Origin: Mycteria americana
Taxonomy: Eukaryota > Chordata > Aves > Ciconiiformes > Ciconiidae
Direction of reading: 5' to 3'
Length of the DNA stretch: 64,000 nt
NCBI RefSeq assembly: GCF_035582795.1
Contig: NC_134367.1
Span: 2,296,501-2,360,500 of the forward strand
A program made the translations under genes and the position numbers. The first letter of the stretch is position 1; every line of letters starts with the position of its first letter. This document shows, in pieces, positions 36,301 to 45,984 of this stretch. The notes beneath the pieces are model-generated. The model was given only the letters and a program-made list of their open reading frames with translations. It did not search any database and was not told the origin of the DNA.

Positions 36301-39300
36301 GACCACCCATCTGCATTCATCACTTCCTAAAACATAAAGATCACATTTAGGAAAAGTGCAAATTGACAGATGGATGCCATCTTTTCAGTGTCTTCCAAAA
36401 GAACTTCAGAATTTAAAATGGAGCAGGAGACCTCTTTTAAAGAACGAGAGCAGATGGCTCTGCTTTTTAGTCATATAGACAGAGATTAATGTCATTTGCT
36501 GTCTTTTAACTGCTTTCATCTTTATCCTACTTTTTTTTCCTGTGGTTGAGAAATTAACCTCAGCTGTCTGTTTACAGACCAGAAAGCTTGGGATGGTTTG
36601 CATGATTGCTGCCCTTTCACAAGTGAGGCAGGTAAAATAATTGGTCTTAGGTTTTAAAGTGAATAACAAGGTGATTGTCTGGTTCAGCCTATAGCATGAG
36701 AAAAATATCATTTAAAACCACACTAATTACTTGACATTTTTATTGTTGGAATGACTTAATAGCTATTTTTAAATATGTGGACATATATTTTTAGTACTAA
36801 GGTAAAACAATCTGAAATTTTTTACTTCTCAGTCCCTAAAGTAGTACCATGTCAATCTAATCTTCATTGCAACCATAATTTTTCCAGATAACATCAAATT
36901 ATGAGACATGGGATATCGGAAGGCAGTGGGTTAGGTGGTTCATAAGGGTTCATACAGATAATGTGAGAATAGCTTTTTTCCATGCTGAAGAGGAAAGCTT
37001 AACAGGCGGCCAGAATGTGACCCCATTTGGCTTTTCATACATGCATCACTGTGCAAAGCTAAAAATAATTACAAAAAAAAAAGTATACCTAAGTTTCTTC
37101 AGACAAGGAAGTTAATGGTGAGGTAAGCTTTGAATGTACATTATGCTAAGTATTCTGCACTAAATTTGTCTTGGCACTGTGCATTAAAAGCAGGCTTGGG
37201 CAAATTAGCCTATTGCCCTTTGAAAACAGAATAAAGTATCTGTGCAATAAAGCTGCACTTCCATAGTCACATTAAGTTGAGCAAGTGTGGATTGGTTCCA
37301 AAAGAAAGGGACTTACTCTTACACACCTGACTGTGTGTTTCTGGCCCTTTCTGCAGCCATTACTTACGTGGCCATGTGGCACTATCTAGCTCAAGGCCAG
37401 AGTGGAAAAAAAGGAGCTTTCTATTAGATCCAGCTATGGTTTTTTGAAGAAGTTAGTGCCCCGTATCACTGCTCTTTCTTTGCAAATCGCCAGCTCTGCT
37501 GTGCCTATGGGAGCACTCCCTAATCTTCTTTAGGAAAGACCAGCTAGGTTAAGGCAGGACTCTCAAATACAGCCTCATTTGAAGTCAGCATCAGCAGTTT
37601 AAGTACTACAGCAGTTGTTCAGCTCAGGGTATTAACTTACAGCAAATATTTTCAGGTTAAGTTTGTGTACCAGCATGACTGTGGGCTATAGGCTCCAGCA
37701 AACCTAGCAAGATTCAGAGAAGCGTGCAGGTCAGAGCCATTGGAGAACAAATTTCCACCGTCTCAAGAAAACCAATTCTGCTTGTAACGGTCTGTGCAGA
37801 GCATTCACATGAACTGTCAGAGCTGCGAGAGCAGTTCAGTTGGAGAAGACGTGTAGTTATCAAAAGCAGGAGGCAGTAACACGTTCGGTCTAACTAGCAG
37901 TTGTCTGAAGATTTAAATCTAGCTGCAGCTTCTGTGATTCTCCTCGGGAGGTAGCCTGGAAAGCATTATTGCCCATGGACTTTGAGATACAATTCAAGAT
38001 TTTCCTAATGAATAGCAAACTAAATTCAAAGATAGGGCAACACAGGACAGAAAGAGCAGATCATGTGGCTGGCCTGAGACAGGATATGCCCTGAGGCAGT
38101 TGCTTCCACCAGAGAATTGCAACAGTAATGGATAGTCATAGCATCACTCTTTCCCATGAGCCTGAGGGAAGAAAACTTCCCTCCTTCCCTCTATGAGTTT
38201 CTGAGAATGCTTCCTCTTCAGTTTTCTGTTAAAGGAGGGGAATATGTAAACAAACAGAATAGTGAAAGATTACCCAAATTGTTTCGTTTAAATCTTGCAA
38301 TAATGTCACTTCCCAAATAACAGCCAGCTAAATGGCTACTGCTGTGTAAGATAAAAGGTAGAATTTGGTTTATTATCTCTCAGTAATATGAGGAGTCTGA
38401 AACTGTAATGCAGTTCCACAGTGTGTTTATAGTTAGAGTTATTGCTCTTGCTTTGTAACAAAAGGTGAGAATTTGTTTAGGAAATTATTGGGAGGGGGGA
38501 GATCTACAGAGGGAGAGCATATCATTCCCGCTCTCCTCTGTCTTTCATCCCCTCCTGAAAAAAAAAACCAAACCCAAAACAAAAGAAAACCAAAAGCAAG
38601 CAGGAAATTTCTACTCTCTGCTAGATCATGGCCATTAAAACATTTTCAGCAGATAGGAATTGTAGGGAGGGAAGGAGCTGTGGCCACACTGCTGGAAGTC
38701 GGGAAATTTCTTAGAACAACTTTGCTACCAAAGCTGCAAAGAAAATTTGCAGCAAAGAAAATTCTGGGGAAGAGGGAAAGAAGAGCTGTGTAAGGTTGTA
38801 CTGCAAGTTGGACTGCTCTGAGGAAAGCAGTGATAGATGATGGTGGCATGTTATTTGATACACAACACCTGCATGGCAAAGCAAAGGAGGGATGAGAGCA
38901 TTCTGACTCAGCCTGAAAAAGGTCGAGTTCCTAACGCTGCTGTTATCACTGGGTTTGAAGGAATTTGCATGGTCATAAAGATTGTTCTCAGAGGTGGAAG
39001 GACCAGTGGGTGTACAACAGTAGATATATTATACAGTTACGTGATCTGGCATATTTTAAATACTTAAGTACCTTCAGGAGTGAAGAAGCGTTTATCTCTT
39101 CTTAAAACATTTATCTCTTCCCTTTCTTGGATTTCCCAGGACTTGGCCTGAATTATTGAAATATCAGTTTGGCTATCACGTCTTCTCTTGTCCTTGTGCT
39201 CTTCCTTTTTCCTCTGTATGTTGAGTTGTTCAACAGGCATTCTTCAAAAGCACGTCCCATTTAAACAGAGAGCCTTTTGTTAGGCACTGAAGTGGAATAG

Positions 39301-42300
39301 GGCTAAATGTCATAACTTGCGCTGCGTCCTTGGGTAAGAGCATAAAAAAAGTCTCTTAATCTCCCTGGCTTTATTTTTAATAGTGAACAACATAATCAGT
39401 AGGTGGAAGTGACTTTTCATCTTAGGAGCTGCAACAGGGTGAGATAATTTTAGAGATAGGGTGCTCACAGACTGAGCTGCTTACAGGCACAAATGCTGCT
39501 GTTACTGGTTGAAAGCAAGTAACTCTCTTTTTCTGCATTATGAGGAGTGGATGTAGGGTTTTTTCTTCTTCTGTTGTCTAGCTTAGCCTCTTCATGGTTT
39601 TAAAATAAACTGATTTCATGTAATTCATAAGAGAGTTTTTGTCTGCCTGCAGTTGCTATTTTGAGAGACAGAATGGTGTGAGAGAGGTCTGGAGTTGCTG
39701 AGAAACAGAACCACCAGCACTAGGGGAACAGTCCTATTAAATTACTCCTACTTCAGTGTATTCTGCAGTGTTGTTGGGGTTGAGTATATCTGTACTGTGT
39801 CTTGAAGAGTATGCTGATACCATGCTCAAAACCAGACTTGTTTTCTGCAGCTGTAAAGAACCCAAAGTGCAGCTAATGTGCCCTCTGGGAGACTTTGTCA
39901 GGGAAGATTCAGTTACACTAGTGTTACTTCAGATGTTTCAGTGTCTTCAACCCGGCCTCCAGCTGCCATGCCAGAAGGGAGTGAGTCTCTACATAGACCC
40001 TGCGTTGTATCTGTCAGGTCCAAGAGAGGACAGATCTTGTGCCTGATCATCCAGGCCCATGTGGATGTCTTGGAAAATAAACGGCATCTTAGATGGCAGG
40101 AGAAGCCGGTGTCTGGCAGCTGTCTGGCAGCCTGCATGTTTGAGCACCCTGTAACTCAGCCCTCAGGCTGCTGAAGGGGACAGCCAGGGAACGTGCTGCT
40201 CTCACTGAGAGTGCTCTTTCAGACCCTGGAGCCATTGCCAAAGAGCACCATCTGCATCCCCATTTTTGGATGTTTCCTGTCTCCGTTCCAATATTCCCTC
40301 GGACACCATTGCCCAGTGTCCTTTGGAGTTGGCTGAAAGCCATTACAACTGCCACCTGCCCGTAGTAGGATCAACAGGATACAAGGAAATACTGGTACCT
40401 TTCTGTTCCCTTGAACTTGCTTTACTACTTTTCCTTCGCTTTGCAATAGCCATGGAGCTCTGTTTGCACAGTTTTCTTAACGTGCGCACCTTGAGATAGT
40501 CTGGGATCTTCCTAAATGGTACAGCTTTCTGCAAATCAACCAAAACCAAACAGGTCTTTTAATGAAGGTGAAGTAGCAGGAAAAGAGAAATTCCTGAAAC
40601 ATCTTTTCTTAATGGAAGGCGTATCAGAGGAGAGTAGTAGAGCATTTGCCAGGATAACTTGAAATTTAGGTATGGGTACATGCAAAACTGCAGTGGCAGG
40701 AGGCAAGACTTTATGTGGGGCAGGCATTAAGCTCTTTTTCATAAAGATATAACTTCATTTTCTTATTTTCAAGGTTCTTTGAAAAGAAGGAAAGTTAAAC
40801 ACTTCCCAAAATAAAAGTGGAGTTTTCCTTTTATTTTCCCTTTCCATCAAATAAGGGAAGACTATTATCTTAAGCTTTTCCAGTCATGTCAGGTGTCATA
40901 ACTACCTAGAATCAATTTCTTGGATCCTTGTTGTCAAACAAGAACTTTAACTGTGTTATAGGCAATAACTAGTTAAAAATAAAAACATATATGCATCTAA
41001 AGTAAATGTCCAGCCAAATAGAAAGTGTTCCTTGAGTAACAATGAGCTTGTAAATGTAAATACTTTCCAACTGCTGCTGCCTTCTTCCTTGTCAATAGCT
41101 CTGACGGCTTAGACTGCTCTTCATACAAGCTGTTGCCAAATTGCATGGCTCTGTTGTCACATGACAACATTTTCAGAAATGCGTAGCACTGAAGAGAATT
41201 TAATCAGCTTGGTAAATAATAATTATGTTTAAAAAAAAAATCAGTAAAATCACAGCATAGTTGTGTCCTGTATTCCAAAAATTAACCTTTTGCAGAGCGA
41301 AGGAGGCGTACAGGAAGAATTGGAAGAGTAAGGAGGCGATAAGGAAGAACTGAAATGTGGAACTTTTCCTTGTCATTTCTAGTAATTTGTATTGCCACAG
41401 GGGATGACCTATTTTTTGTTGTTGGGTCTGTTCTGTTCTAGTTTGGAAAAAGAAAATGTTGAACTGGTTTAAAATACTTCTCAGGAAATTGCTGTTTGAA
41501 AATATAATCTTTCTGCAGCCTACTCTTCAGCTTCAGTTATAATAAGATTTAGGTTTTATATATATCTCTCTATATATAGCAGGTCCATTTGTGCTTCTGC
41601 TATTGCACCACAAATTCTGAAGATTAGACTTCTTGCTCTATAATCCTGCCAGGCTGTGGAGAAGAGGAAACTCTGGTATCAAGATAATGGAATTTTTATA
41701 AAAATCTATCCAGAAGAGAGATCACGTTAGCATTGCCATTGATCAAGCAACTGTCACCTTTTCCCATCAAGCTATGATTTGAAATATAAGTCAAGGAAAA
41801 GAAGTGGCTTACTAAAATGTCACTGCTGTTCTCCAGTCTGGAGGTAGCAGAGTAATTCAACATTCACATGCTGTTTTGTTTTATTCTAGAGTTGTAAGTC
41901 CTAATGTATTTCGATATTCTGTAGTTCCAGTCTTAAGAGAATATAATTGATCTTATATTAATATCCGAAGATATGGTGAGGCTTTGTATGGTGGTAGGTG
42001 CCACACAAACTCAAAATAAGGTATAGATTGACCCCTGGAGACTTTTAAAGACAAGCCGTGACAAGCGAGAGCAAAATGAGCCCACAGTGGATAGTAAGAA
42101 GATAACATGGATTACCAATGTGCACCAGTTTTTATTAAGACATAAATCCCTGTCCTACTTTTTTTTCCTTCTTTTTCATCTTCAGAAATACTTGAGAACA
42201 GCTATATATTGGCTAATTGTGATAGATTTTCTCTCGGCACTTCCAAGGAGTGTTGCTATCGCTGTTCCTTAAACCTGTACACCAGTTATTTTTTCTGACT

Positions 42301-45300
42301 AATTTTTTTCAGGCTTTGATTTCACAGTGCTTTCTGACGGTTAGTCAAGAAATGACATACTTAATGTGACTTTACTGTGATTACAGCCCTGTTCTGGAAG
42401 CTAGAAAGTTCTGTGTCTGGATGAGAATGTGTATAACAATGATAGCATGCACGGTGGGACTGTTTTCTGTCCACAGATATACTCTGATGATAGAACTGGG
42501 TTTTTAACAGATGGGTTCTCTTCAGTTGGACAAGATGCTGTGGGAGGAACGCCATGGAAAATGTCCTGTGTTTGCATTTTGTAGGAAGAGGTGAAGAACA
42601 CTGCCCTGCTGAAGAAATTCAAGAAATAGAGAGATTATTTACAAATATTATGTTGTGATCTGAAAATAATATTTGAAAGATCACAGTATGCTGTATTTCT
42701 ATACTGTCAAGGAATCTTGCATTACTACCATTCCTCAGATTGTAACCTCATCAACTGAATGCAAGTTTTTCATATTCTCCTACTAAATAAGCAGCTAGCA
42801 ATTCATGATGTGTCTGTCAGTTAGACAAGCACTAAAAGGAATCAAGTTTATATGGCTGTTATTGGAGAGTGTGAAGCTAAGCCTGAATCCTCAAAGGTGT
42901 TTAGCTGTCTAATTCCCATTGATTTTAATGCAAATCGAGTACATAAATGTCCCTTGTGAATCTTTGTCATTGTCCCCAGGCTTCTTGATTGCCTGTCTTC
43001 CTAAAATACGTAAGTGCTGTAATATGATGATCACTTCTTCCAACAGACAAAGTTCAGAAAAAGGTGGTCATGGTTATGGTTGTGAAAGCCCTAACATCTC
43101 ACGAGACGAATTATAACTTACTGCTGAAGTGTTCTACAAAACTGCTGTTTGTAGCTATTGAATTCTCCTTTTTCTTTTCTAGCCGTTTCATCCAATGGTG
43201 AATTTGGAATGCTCCAGAGATTTCCGACCGTTTCTGTGTGCCCTCTACGCTCCTGTGTGCATGGAGTACGGCCGTGTCACTCTCCCTTGTCGCAGACTCT
43301 GTCAAAGAGCATACAGTGAGTGCTCCAAACTCATGGAGATGTTTGGGGTCTCTTGGCCTGAGGATATGGAGTGCACCAGGTGAGCAAATCTGGTTTTTTT
43401 TCAGAATCCCAGGATAAAATTTTAATATGATCTAGGATGTTTTGTGATCTGAAACAGACGTTTTAAATGTGTTCCGTTACAAGTGCCCGTATTTTCCCTT
43501 CCATTTGTGTAACAGCCTGTTTCCTGGGGTGGAAACTGAGTTCGTATTTCTATCATCTGTCCAAGAGATAAGTTGACAATTTCTGTGGGCAATTACTGTA
43601 AACTGCACATGCATATTCTTAAATGAATGAATATACCCATCTGTTTTTCTTCTTCTTTGCCATTTATGCTGACCTGGTTTTGTCCGCTGTACCAAAATTT
43701 AACAGGTGATACTGCTATAAATTTCTCTGAGAGTTAGGCAAAATTACATATGCTAGAGATTAATAAAAAATGTCTTTTTCTGAAGGGGGAGCTGGCTGGT
43801 TTTGATGAGTGTATAAAATCTCAAAGGTCTGTTTTCAGAACATCTACCTCTTGTTGAGCTTGTGTGCAAACAGATGTTTTCAGCTTTACATTACACAAAT
43901 AACTTTACAGAAAAGTATTCGATGATGTTTCAATCTATTTGAAACGGAATATACATGAAATTGAAAACAATATCTTTATGCTTTATTTTTTTATAAGTGA
44001 CTCCAACAGCTAATAAAATACAGGAGCACAAACAGGAAGAAATAGTCTCTCTTACAGCTGGACTGGAGAGAATGAAAAACAATTAAAACTTCTTTTAGCA
44101 AAAGAATAAATCAGAGGATGCTTCTAGGTCCTGATAATCTGGATCAAAGATCACTCTAACTCCATACTCCGAAGAGATGCCTGGCCCTTTAGGTCCTCCC
44201 ATCTCCACAGTAAGGCCCGGGTAGCGACATTTCAAAACCAGAGCTAAAACTACTCAAATTTTGCTGGTGCTGTGTTAGTGCCATTGTGCCAGAACATGAA
44301 CTGTGGCAGAGGAACCCGCATACTTAACTTATGCTGTGCTTGCTGAGGCGATAACATCTAGCAGAGGGAAGAACCGGACAGCTATGTATGGAATGCCTCC
44401 AGTCTCTCCTTCAAAACTTCAGACTGCATCTCCAGCAACCCTTAGCCTCCAGTCAGAGCTTTACTTAATTACAAAAATATCTTCATCATAAGTGCAATTT
44501 ATTAATGCTAGTAGCGTGCTAGATTGGATTTTTGGTCTAACTAGCTCACTGTCCTGTCTGAGAGCAGCTGGTACAGTTGCTTAGGGAAAGGTTTTTAAAT
44601 GTTCTGTAAAGTCATGCTTCCTGGGGCACGTAGTTTCAGTTTACAATAAGCCTACATTTATAGACTTCCTGAGATGGATTTTGTATCCTCACCTTTATGC
44701 TTAAAGCCCCAACGGGCCCCTTCTCCATTTATTTCTCTGGTTTGTTTTTAAATGTATTTTATAGTTTCAACATCCACTACATTCTGGGACAATGAGTTCT
44801 AGAGTTTGTTTAAATATAGTGTAGTATTTCATGGATTACCCATTATTTGGATTGTCTTTGTTTTTGCTCCGGTTAGTGTGCCTAAAGTCAGACATATAAA
44901 TAAGATTACTAGTCTTTGCAGAGTATGTGTATATTTCTTGTAAATAATTCTTTTCTTACTTTTTAGATTCCCAGATTGTGATGAGCCATATCCTCGTCTT
45001 GTTGACCTCAATTTAGCTGGGGAGCCCACAGAAGAGGCCCCAATGGCAGTACAGAGGGATTATGGTTTTTGGTGTCCTCGGGAGTTGAAAATAGACCCTG
45101 ATCTGGGTTACTCTTTCCTGAGTGTACGGGACTGTTCCCCTCCTTGCCCAAATATGTATTTTCGGCGTGAAGAGCTCTCCTTTGCTCGCTACTTCATCGG
45201 AGTGATCTCCATCGTCTGCCTTTCTGCTACCTTGTTTACTTTTTTAACTTTTCTGATCGATGTCACAAGATTTCGCTATCCAGAAAGACCGATAATATTT

Positions 45301-45984
45301 TATGCTGTCTGTTACATGATGGTGTCATTGATTTTCTTCATTGGCTTTCTGCTTGAAGACCGAGTAGCGTGTAACGCATCCAGCCCTGCCCAGTACAAGG
45401 CTTCCACAGTGACACAGGGCTCTCACAACAAAGCTTGCACCATGCTTTTCATGGTGCTCTATTTCTTTACCATGGCTGGCAGTGTTTGGTGGGTCATTCT
45501 TACCATCACGTGGTTCTTAGCAGCTGTGCCAAAATGGGGCAGTGAAGCAATCGAGAAGAAAGCATTGCTCTTCCATGCCAGTGCCTGGGGCATTCCAGGA
45601 ACTCTAACCATCATCCTCTTAGCAATGAATAAAATTGAAGGTGACAATATTAGCGGCGTATGTTTTGTTGGCCTCTATGATGTGGATGCATTAAGATACT
45701 TTGTACTTGCACCTCTCTGCCTGTATGTTGTTGTCGGAGTTTCCCTTCTGCTAGCTGGCATTATCTCTCTCAATCGGGTTCGCATTGAGATCCCATTAGA
45801 AAAAGAGAACCAGGACAAACTAGTGAAGTTCATGATCCGGATTGGCGTGTTCAGTGTTCTGTACCTCGTGCCACTGTTGGTTGTAATTGGCTGCTATTTC
45901 TATGAGCAGGCTTATCGAGGTGTGTGGGAGACGACGTGGATCCAAGAACGCTGCAGAGAATATCACATCCCGTGTCCCTATCAG
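18177..45984 (+). CDS. FZD3: Frizzled-3 Wnt receptor, spliced, 3' part outside window
   Basis: Frizzled-3 is a seven-pass plasma-membrane receptor for Wnt ligands, best known from planar cell polarity and axon guidance. Three coding exons (18177-18365, 43183-43379, 44967-45984) join with canonical GT-AG borders into one open frame of 468 codons. Order: signal peptide about residues 1-22; Frizzled cysteine-rich domain with ten cysteines (28, 36, 73, 82, 89, 99, 103, 110, 127, 133); linker; transmembrane segments near 204-226, 237-259, 285-312, 329-349, 373-397 and 418-441. N-glycosylation sequons lie at N42, N265 and N356. The family is about 666 residues long, so transmembrane segment 7, the KTxxxW Dishevelled-binding motif and the tail are missing and should be encoded beyond the right edge. 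No frameshift or stop interrupts the visible frame. Near-identity to recalled vertebrate FZD3, especially in the membrane region, separates it from FZD6. Only the span is given here; exons are listed separately. Confidence 0.97.
19511..20386 (+). repeat. Dispersed direct duplication of ~83 bp, 793 bp apart
   Basis: Copies at 19511-19593 and 20304-20386 agree over about 75 bases with roughly three mismatches, then drift at the right end. Flanks on either side do not match, so this is a short copied block and not a longer tandem duplication. Old CR1-like sequence fills the space between the copies. Confidence 0.85.
19690..20560 (+). mobile_element. Old, decayed CR1-type LINE fragment
   Basis: Around 19940-19990 a reading frame gives [13 protein letters not shown], resembling the CR1 reverse-transcriptase block NIFINDLDE. 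Further right, AAAGGCAAATCAGATGTGG and GAGGTCCAGAGAAGAACAGG recall later CR1 segments. The match is weak and interrupted, and the boundaries are approximate. Confidence 0.45.
20998..21075. repeat. Perfect 19-bp inverted repeat with 40-bp spacer
   Basis: Arm 20998-21016 (ACAGCCCACAGACAAGAGG) is the exact reverse complement of 21057-21075. The spacer is 40 bases, so a transcript could fold into a 19-bp stem with a large loop. It lies in FZD3 intron 2. The size suits a small hairpin RNA or a miniature transposon remnant; neither is shown. Confidence 0.9.
21140..21660 (-). mobile_element. Ancient CR1/L3-like LINE fragment
   Basis: Segments such as GTGAAGAAGTACTTATTC, CCCAGGCTTTTCCTCTCCAA and CACACCACTCCGGATGTGGG resemble the antisense strand of old amniote CR1/L3-like elements. 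Family assignment is from memory. A short open frame at 21316-21558 is an accident of this repeat. Confidence 0.55.
23275..23435. other. Isolated GC-rich patch in FZD3 intron 2
   Basis: About 160 bases with high GC and several CpGs interrupt a long AT-rich intron, including CCGCAGGCCCTGCGGCC (a near-palindrome) and CCAGGCGGACGGGGCTGGG. Short frames on both strands here show no recognisable protein. It may be an enhancer, a small orphan CpG island or a repeat. Confidence 0.5.
27626..27730 (+). repeat. Tandem duplication, two ~50-bp copies
   Basis: Copies at 27626-27675 and 27682-27730 (period 56) share GCTGGTCACTTGGAAGTGGT and the end TTGCTTTCTCTAGTGT, with one substitution and a one-base gap. 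The high identity suggests a recent event. Confidence 0.9.
28385..28700 (-). mobile_element. Ancient CR1/L3-like interspersed repeat
   Basis: AAAGTCAGACCAGAGGTCTC, TAGCCCGGTACTGTGTC and TTAGCATCCACGCAAATCAG resemble an old amniote repeat also seen at 44520-44835 and, in part, at 21140-21660, always in the same orientation. The exact family is not certain. Confidence 0.45.
29335..29348 (+). repeat. C14 homopolymer
   Basis: Fourteen cytosines in a row follow GACTT. Length may vary between individuals or sequencing runs. Confidence 0.95.
29380..29660. promoter_or_regulatory. Possible intronic enhancer with two RFX-like palindromes
   Basis: GTTCCCATGGAAAC at 29585-29598 fits the X-box consensus GTHNYYATRRNAAC fully. 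GTCCCTATGGTTAC at 29438-29451 fits with one mismatch. The block is less AT-rich than its surroundings. Conservation cannot be judged here. Confidence 0.35.
33567..33632 (+). repeat. (GT)n-rich microsatellite with TATGTCTG interruptions
   Basis: Alternating GT runs separated by TATGTCT form a compound repeat of about 65 bases. It is probably length-polymorphic. Confidence 0.9.
34954..35235 (-). mobile_element. Reverse-transcriptase-like LINE remnant
   Basis: The minus-strand frame contains [10 protein letters not shown], then [20 protein letters not shown] and, after two residues, NYSSHLTHF. This resembles the C-terminal block LLYGCETW-x-Y-x2-H-x3-L-x2-F of some non-LTR retrotransposon polymerases. 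The canonical ETW is EMR here. It is not a CR1 copy like the others in the window, and the clade is not assigned. Only about 90 residues are left. Confidence 0.45.
43183..43379 (+). CDS. FZD3: FZD3 exon 3: main part of the cysteine-rich Wnt-binding domain
   Basis: The exon is 197 nt with acceptor CTTTTCTAG|CCGTTTC and donor ACCAG|GTGAGC. It starts in phase 0 and ends two bases into a codon, which exon 4 completes as Arg129. It encodes residues 64 to 128 and part of 129: PFHPM, then seven of the ten CRD cysteines (73, 82, 89, 99, 103, 110, 127), and the Frizzled hallmarks [19 protein letters not shown] and WPEDMEC. These disulphide-bonded residues form the Wnt-binding fold in this family. There is no internal stop and no sign of pseudogene decay. 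The intron before it is about 24.8 kb long. Confidence 0.97.
43380..44966 (+). other. FZD3 intron 3, about 1.6 kb
   Basis: This is the short intron between the two main extracellular/membrane exons. It contains the old repeat at 44520-44835 and nothing else recognised. Confidence 0.85.
44520..44835 (-). mobile_element. Ancient CR1/L3-like interspersed repeat next to FZD3 exon 4
   Basis: TTTCAACATCCACTACATTC followed by GACAATGAGTTCTAGAGTTT matches the repeat pattern seen at 28385-28700. It ends about 130 bases before the exon 4 acceptor. No effect on splicing is evident. Confidence 0.45.
44967..45984 (+). CDS. FZD3: FZD3 exon 4: end of CRD, linker and transmembrane segments 1-6
   Basis: This large exon of 1018 nt follows acceptor TTACTTTTTAG and ends at donor TATCAG|GTGAGG in phase 0. 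It encodes residues 129-468. It starts with the last CRD cysteine ([11 protein letters not shown]), then the linker with paired cysteines ([10 protein letters not shown]), and six hydrophobic segments beginning near [16 protein letters not shown]. Between segments 1 and 2 lies the conserved basic [11 protein letters not shown] loop; segment 3 contains [12 protein letters not shown]. The third extracellular loop is just entered ([14 protein letters not shown]). Transmembrane segment 7 is expected on the next exon. Without splicing at this donor the frame would end after six more codons (VRKPI, stop at 46003-46005 or just before), giving a receptor without segment 7 or tail. Confidence 0.98.

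Larger units (their letters stand above)
18366..43182 (+). other. FZD3 intron 2, about 24.8 kb
   Basis: The intron separates codon 63 from codon 64. Repeats, the hairpin, the GC-rich patch and the RFX-like block inside it are listed separately. The stretches 24000-27600, 29700-33500 and 35300-43100 show no supported gene; their frames are short and unrecognised. An AT-rich block at 32340-32530 with several TAATTA-like cores could be regulatory, on weak grounds. Confidence 0.7.
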